NCBI GenBank assembly: GCA_045595605.1
Contig: JAZOAS010000067.1
Span: 1 to 9,667 of the forward strand
Source: SIG480 sp045595605
GTDB taxonomy: Bacteria > Bacillota > Clostridia > Oscillospirales > JAAYXM01
Length of the DNA stretch: 9,667 nucleotides
Direction of reading: 5' to 3'
In this document: positions 9,201 through 9,667 of the stretch, piece by piece
How the letters are laid out: every line of letters begins with the position of its first letter
Position numbering within the stretch: position 1 is the stretch's first letter
The notes under the pieces: generated by a model
Databases searched by the model: none
Seen by the model: only the letters and a program-made list of their open reading frames with translations
What the model was told of the DNA's origin: nothing
Made by a program: the position numbers and the translations under genes

Positions 9201-9667
9201 GATTTCAAACTTATATAAGCTCGGAGTCGGAACATATATAGCGAAAGCGAGGTTAGCTACAGAAGAGAGGTCATTTTCAGCTATCTGGTTAAGTACTGAC
9301 GAATTTGTGTCCATATGGTATGCCATAAGGCCCTTCATATTCGCAAACTTCCACGGAGCTGTCTTTGTGAGATCAACATGCTCATAGCTTGTGATCTTAT
9401 GTGTCTGGTTGTTTGTTGCTCCGTTCGGAACATAACCCTTGCCAAATAGATATTCAATCGAACCGTCTGCCTTTACAGGACCGTTTGAAGACGGAACTTC
9501 GTTTCCAAAAGTTGAAGAAGGAGAAGCTTCAGATACTGTGATAGTTGCAGTATCACTCAATGCACCGTAAGTAGCGGTAACTGTAACAGTACCTGCTTTG
9601 AGCGCTGTTACAACGCCCTTTGCCGAAATCTCTACCGCATCTGACGGAGAAGCTGTGAAGGTTACAT
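1..9667 (-). CDS. Giant multidomain heparinase II/III-type polysaccharide lyase with BIG2 repeats (partial at both ends)
   Basis: One frame stays open for 3,221 codons from base 9665 down to base 3, and the translation is coherent protein throughout with no sign of a frameshift. Order: BIG2 tail (residues 1-46), five head+BIG2 units (47-1691), a sixth head (1692-1888), an Ig-like spacer (1889-1993), a lyase toroid (1994-2618), a lyase beta-sandwich (2619-3021), a connector (3022-3151) and the start of a He_PIG-like domain (3152-3221). Hepar_II_III enzymes cleave uronic-acid-containing polysaccharides by beta-elimination. BIG2 domains are typical of extracellular bacterial proteins, so this protein is inferred to be secreted or surface-anchored. 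The signal peptide and any anchor (for example S-layer homology domains) would lie outside the window. Family members are often 600-900 residues, so this is unusually large. Strand and frame are certain; the enzyme family is well supported; the substrate is unknown. Confidence 0.95.
213..602 (-). other. Connector region after the lyase, unrecognised
   Basis: Residues 3022-3151, about 130 residues. Alternating hydrophobic and acidic strands (AAITGKIVDFQ, NWIDVEFSRDMGDLEI, RTARINLNSTSTIDGYVDMF, YVYILENDQKFEIPM) suggest a small beta-domain. I do not recognise a family. It could be a further carbohydrate-binding or Ig-like unit, or the tail of the lyase beta-sandwich. Confidence 0.4.
603..1811 (-). 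other. Heparinase II/III-like beta-sandwich domain, catalytic C-terminal half
   Basis: Residues 2619-3021. It starts at GYGYAFLRAG and carries the family signature FSGHNLHNHADMLDIQF (HNHAD at 1686-1700, residues 2656-2660), then the strand around YDFGYAEF, DPHSSQ and GHNTVVVD (His-Asn at 1563-1568). In Hepar_II_III enzymes the His of this H-x-D-x-x-x segment lies at the active site and GHNTVVVD is a core conserved strand. The remainder (YRRTIVMVDYDD, VDFFRVDGG) is the usual run of beta strands. All visible landmark residues are present, so the enzyme is probably active. The C-terminal border is approximate. Confidence 0.85.
1812..3686 (-). other. Polysaccharide lyase alpha/alpha-toroid, catalytic N-terminal half
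   Basis: Residues 1994-2618. It begins with GRTIYTDEMIANARENIKKY and DWAKTAANRSIEKADKF, as is usual at the start of heparinase II/III-like toroids. Likely active-site landmarks are NFGLHH (2430-2447, residues 2407-2412), matching the N-F-G-M-H segment that supplies a catalytic-region Asn/His in this family, and GMVNESPYYN with Tyr 2471/2472 (2250-2255), the expected place of the catalytic Tyr. The toroid binds the polymer in a groove and pairs with the beta-sandwich that follows. Which Tyr and His act cannot be settled without a structure. The substrate (glycosaminoglycan, alginate or another uronan) is not evident. Confidence 0.8.
3339..3446 (-). other. Zinc-ribbon-like CxxC...CxxC insert in the lyase toroid
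   Basis: Cysteines at residues 2075, 2078, 2105 and 2108 (codons at 3441, 3432, 3351 and 3342) form YCRYCG and CPEC, 26 residues apart, followed by RRFPSNDFGKFYELG. Four cysteines in paired CxxC form usually bind a structural zinc ion. From memory, a similar WKIxCPxC...FPSNDF segment recurs in a Bacillota subgroup of heparinase II/III-like proteins, so it looks like a subfamily trait and not an accident. No zinc binding is shown here. Confidence 0.65.
3687..4001 (-). other. Ig-like spacer before the lyase domain
   Basis: Residues 1889-1993, about 105 residues. The alternating strand pattern (YTKVGMYIGG, RDFTFKVCDAAG, EVEITAKVTYDGVTVETVISLYV) fits an Ig-like beta-sandwich. It lacks the BIG2 hallmarks IATVDENG and GxxTVTAT, so it is not simply another repeat. 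Its place between head F and the toroid suggests a structural linker. The family assignment is uncertain. Confidence 0.5.
4002..4592 (-). other. Head module F, shortened beta-rich module next to the enzyme
   Basis: Residues 1692-1888, about 197 residues. Homology to the other heads shows in EIDETKSSPWAYS (conserved Trp at 4419-4421), a first hairpin VPVRSEYYFDAS, a second hairpin EKPGDYYVIFKAH, and a closing strand LCLKGFSLIAP. It lacks the acidic loop and the PAVYFFK motif, having KADVHLVSA instead. Unlike heads A-E, it is not followed by a BIG2 domain. It may be specialised to pack against the catalytic part. Confidence 0.45.
4593..4865 (-). other. BIG2 Ig-like domain 5
   Basis: Residues 1601-1691 (91 residues). 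It contains SNETLQLTVNEVWDVVGEKE, the hallmark SSDENIATIDENGLVTGV, NPGEVTITAT and a closing strand YKITLYD. It is the best match to the BIG2 consensus in the window and the last BIG2 domain before the enzyme. Confidence 0.92.
4866..5660 (-). other. Head module E, enlarged beta-rich module
   Basis: Residues 1336-1600, about 265 residues and the longest head. It keeps the shared core: acidic loop DTTDRDGDPKQTDPWKY (5361-5405), first hairpin PQKGEYMLTLNAQ, PAVYFFK, TADKLGYFK, second hairpin PEAGDYVVALVMD, and closing strand YGIKLVP. It also has extra residues: a Tyr/Asp-rich stretch near the start (DDYYYRD), IDQNYYGDG, and GFHPYYDLDQYTDGADTH before the first hairpin. The added aromatic and acidic residues could form a different ligand or metal site; that is inference only. 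Confidence 0.5.
5661..5936 (-). other. BIG2 Ig-like domain 4
   Basis: Residues 1244-1335 (92 residues). Landmarks are LVMVGKTIQLDVSKLYTISGE, FVSEDETIATVDENGVVTGV, IKIIVTLKG and the final strand ILIKVA. It is a full BIG2 domain of the IATVDENG subtype and is followed directly by the start of head E. Confidence 0.88.
5937..6623 (-). other. Head module D, beta-rich, possible carbohydrate-binding domain
   Basis: Residues 1015-1243, about 229 residues. It has SSKM, YFRPAMHWEYEVPADY, a shortened loop DLSLTAPWAF (Trp at 6399-6401) without the acidic run of B, C and E, then GSPILRP, a first hairpin EVAGEYILRA, PAVYFFK, YPETSKLSYYN, a second hairpin EEAGEYIVAFVGD, and a closing strand LKSIRIIP. The WQW cluster of B and C is absent. 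It is clearly homologous to B and C but more diverged. Confidence 0.55.
6624..6893 (-). other. BIG2 Ig-like domain 3
   Basis: Residues 925-1014 (90 residues). It contains FSASGIQL, the hallmark SSNEEIATVDENGVVTPV, ITITATVKG and a closing strand VEIYVV. This belongs to the 'IATVDENG' subtype shared with domains 4 and 5, unlike domains 1 and 2, which have FAVSP in that place. It is followed by a PEPVPTT linker. Confidence 0.9.
6894..7616 (-). other. Head module C, beta-rich, possible carbohydrate-binding domain
   Basis: Residues 684-924, about 241 residues. It has the same landmark order as head B: VEKM, HFMTMLNWEYEVPAEY, acidic loop DTTEDDGDAKLTD (7362-7406), GSPLLESKRLAQQF, hairpin DAPGDYIVQGK, PAVYLFK, YPESAKLGYLN, hairpin EVGNYIISFVATPES, WQW, and closing strand LSGIKLIP. 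It is offset from head B by exactly 987 bases (329 codons) through the identical blocks, as expected from duplication of a whole head+BIG2 unit. Confidence 0.55.
7397..7465 (-). repeat. Near-identical repeat block, copy in head C
   Basis: This is the partner of 8384-8452, with 69 identical bases. The matching 24-base stretch is at 7111-7134. Identity drops on both sides of each block but protein similarity continues across the whole head, so the duplicated unit is the entire head+BIG2 module of about 329 codons. Confidence 0.9.
7617..7880 (-). other. BIG2 Ig-like domain 2
   Basis: Residues 596-683 (88 residues). Landmarks are IESISLSTDKKTLYVGEGEA, WTVSGEKE, VDFAVSPAGVVELSAEGVVT, GVGEGEATITAT and a final strand SVTIKVLG. 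It is a complete BIG2 domain joining heads B and C. A Pro/Glu linker (GEPAEPR) follows it, which suggests a flexible joint between units. Confidence 0.87.
7881..8606 (-). other. Head module B, beta-rich, possible carbohydrate-binding domain
   Basis: Residues 354-595, about 242 residues. Landmarks in order: VEKM near the start; YFMTMLDWKYEVPAEY; an acidic loop from DTTVEDGDAKLTD to the conserved Trp (8349-8393); GSPLLESKRLAQQF; a first hairpin DVPGEYTLLAK; the PAVYFFK motif; YPVSAKLGYFN; a second hairpin SAGEYIISFVATPES; a WQW aromatic cluster; and a closing strand LAGLKLELP. It is closely similar to head C along its whole length, with a central block of identical DNA. The two hairpins and the aromatic cluster fit a sugar-binding beta-sandwich, but this is inference. 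Confidence 0.55.
8384..8452 (-). repeat. Near-identical repeat block, copy in head B
   Basis: These 69 bases are identical to 7397-7465, in the same frame and orientation, 987 bases apart. They encode the stretch from EVPAEY through KSAFMALDTT. A second identical stretch, 24 bases at 8098-8121, lies at the same 987-base offset and encodes part of NNNVSTYP. Conservation at synonymous sites points to recent duplication or gene conversion between units B and C. Confidence 0.9.
8607..8867 (-). other. BIG2 Ig-like domain 1
   Basis: Residues 267-353 (87 residues). It begins with the VESIELSTTKTELVLG strand, contains WSASGEKQV and a V-x-F-A-V-S-P strand, and ends with VSADGVVTPVSAGEATVTAT and a final strand NITVID. 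This is the full BIG2 pattern. It links heads A and B and is most like BIG2 domain 2 in wording (VDFAVSP, SASGEK/TVSGEK). Confidence 0.85.
8868..9527 (-). other. Head module A, beta-rich, possible carbohydrate-binding domain
   Basis: Residues 47-266, about 220 residues. It aligns with heads B-F by order of landmarks: a DLTKTAPWKF segment (Trp at 9351-9353), a strand before a first hairpin (PSLYKFEI), a second hairpin (KKAGTYLVVFSGY), and a closing strand LSGIKLTP before the BIG2 domain. This pattern of two G-x-Y hairpins and a closing GIKL strand resembles jelly-roll carbohydrate-binding modules, but I cannot assign a named family. It is the most divergent of the BIG2-paired heads. It lacks the PAVYFFK motif, having CDVYFAEC in that place, and carries three cysteines in a protein that otherwise has few outside the zinc-ribbon-like motif. 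Confidence 0.5.
9528..9665 (-). other. BIG2 Ig-like domain, C-terminal part (cut by window edge)
   Basis: Residues 1-46. The segment ISAKGVVTALKAGTVTVTAT followed by a strand ending ITVSE is the classic second half of a BIG2 domain (G-V-V-T-x-x-x-x-G-x-x-x-V-T-A-T). It shows that the gene continues upstream of the window, beyond base 9667, and that at least one more repeat unit may lie there. BIG2 domains act as rigid spacers or adhesive modules in extracellular proteins. Confidence 0.85.

Noticed and set aside
9600..9667. Possible start of the gene near the right edge, including ATG on the minus strand at the edge
   Set aside because: The edge ATG is out of frame and directly followed by a TAA stop; the true frame is already in the middle of a BIG2 domain, so the start lies outside the window.
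1..9667. Promoters, terminators, riboswitches or tRNAs inside the window
   Set aside because: No intergenic space exists here; I saw no GC-rich hairpin followed by a T-run and no tRNA-like fold on either strand.

Overview
The whole window is the inside of one very large gene on the minus strand. Reading down from base 9665, a single frame runs 3,221 codons to base 3 with no stop codon. It enters and leaves the window in mid-domain, so neither the start nor the stop is visible. I found no second gene, RNA gene, mobile element, CRISPR array, promoter or terminator. The short ORFs in other frames are shadows of this one. Residue numbers below count from the first visible codon (bases 9663-9665).

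N- to C-terminal (high to low coordinate) the protein reads as follows. First comes the tail of a BIG2-type bacterial Ig-like domain. Then come five tandem units, each a 220-265 residue beta-rich 'head' plus a BIG2 domain of about 90 residues (heads A-E). A sixth, shorter head (F) has no BIG2 after it and is followed by a different Ig-like spacer. Next is a heparinase II/III-type polysaccharide lyase: an alpha-helical toroid carrying a CxxC/CxxC zinc-ribbon-like insert, then the Hepar_II_III beta-sandwich. After that come a connector of about 130 residues and the start of a putative-Ig (He_PIG-like) domain that runs off the window.

The likely job is a secreted or wall-anchored enzyme that cuts a uronic-acid-containing polysaccharide by beta-elimination. 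The lyase is the only catalytic part recognised. The heads look like carbohydrate-binding or adhesive beta-sandwiches on BIG2 spacers, but their ligand is unknown. Substrate cannot be assigned from sequence alone.

The architecture suggests a polysaccharide-degrading anaerobe of the Bacillota, class Clostridia (gut or rumen type). That is an inference from similar giant BIG2/heparinase proteins, not from a phylogenetic marker, and confidence is modest. The most interesting parts are the head family, which I cannot match to a named domain, the very similar copies B and C (69 identical bases in a row), and the acidic loop present only in heads B, C and E.
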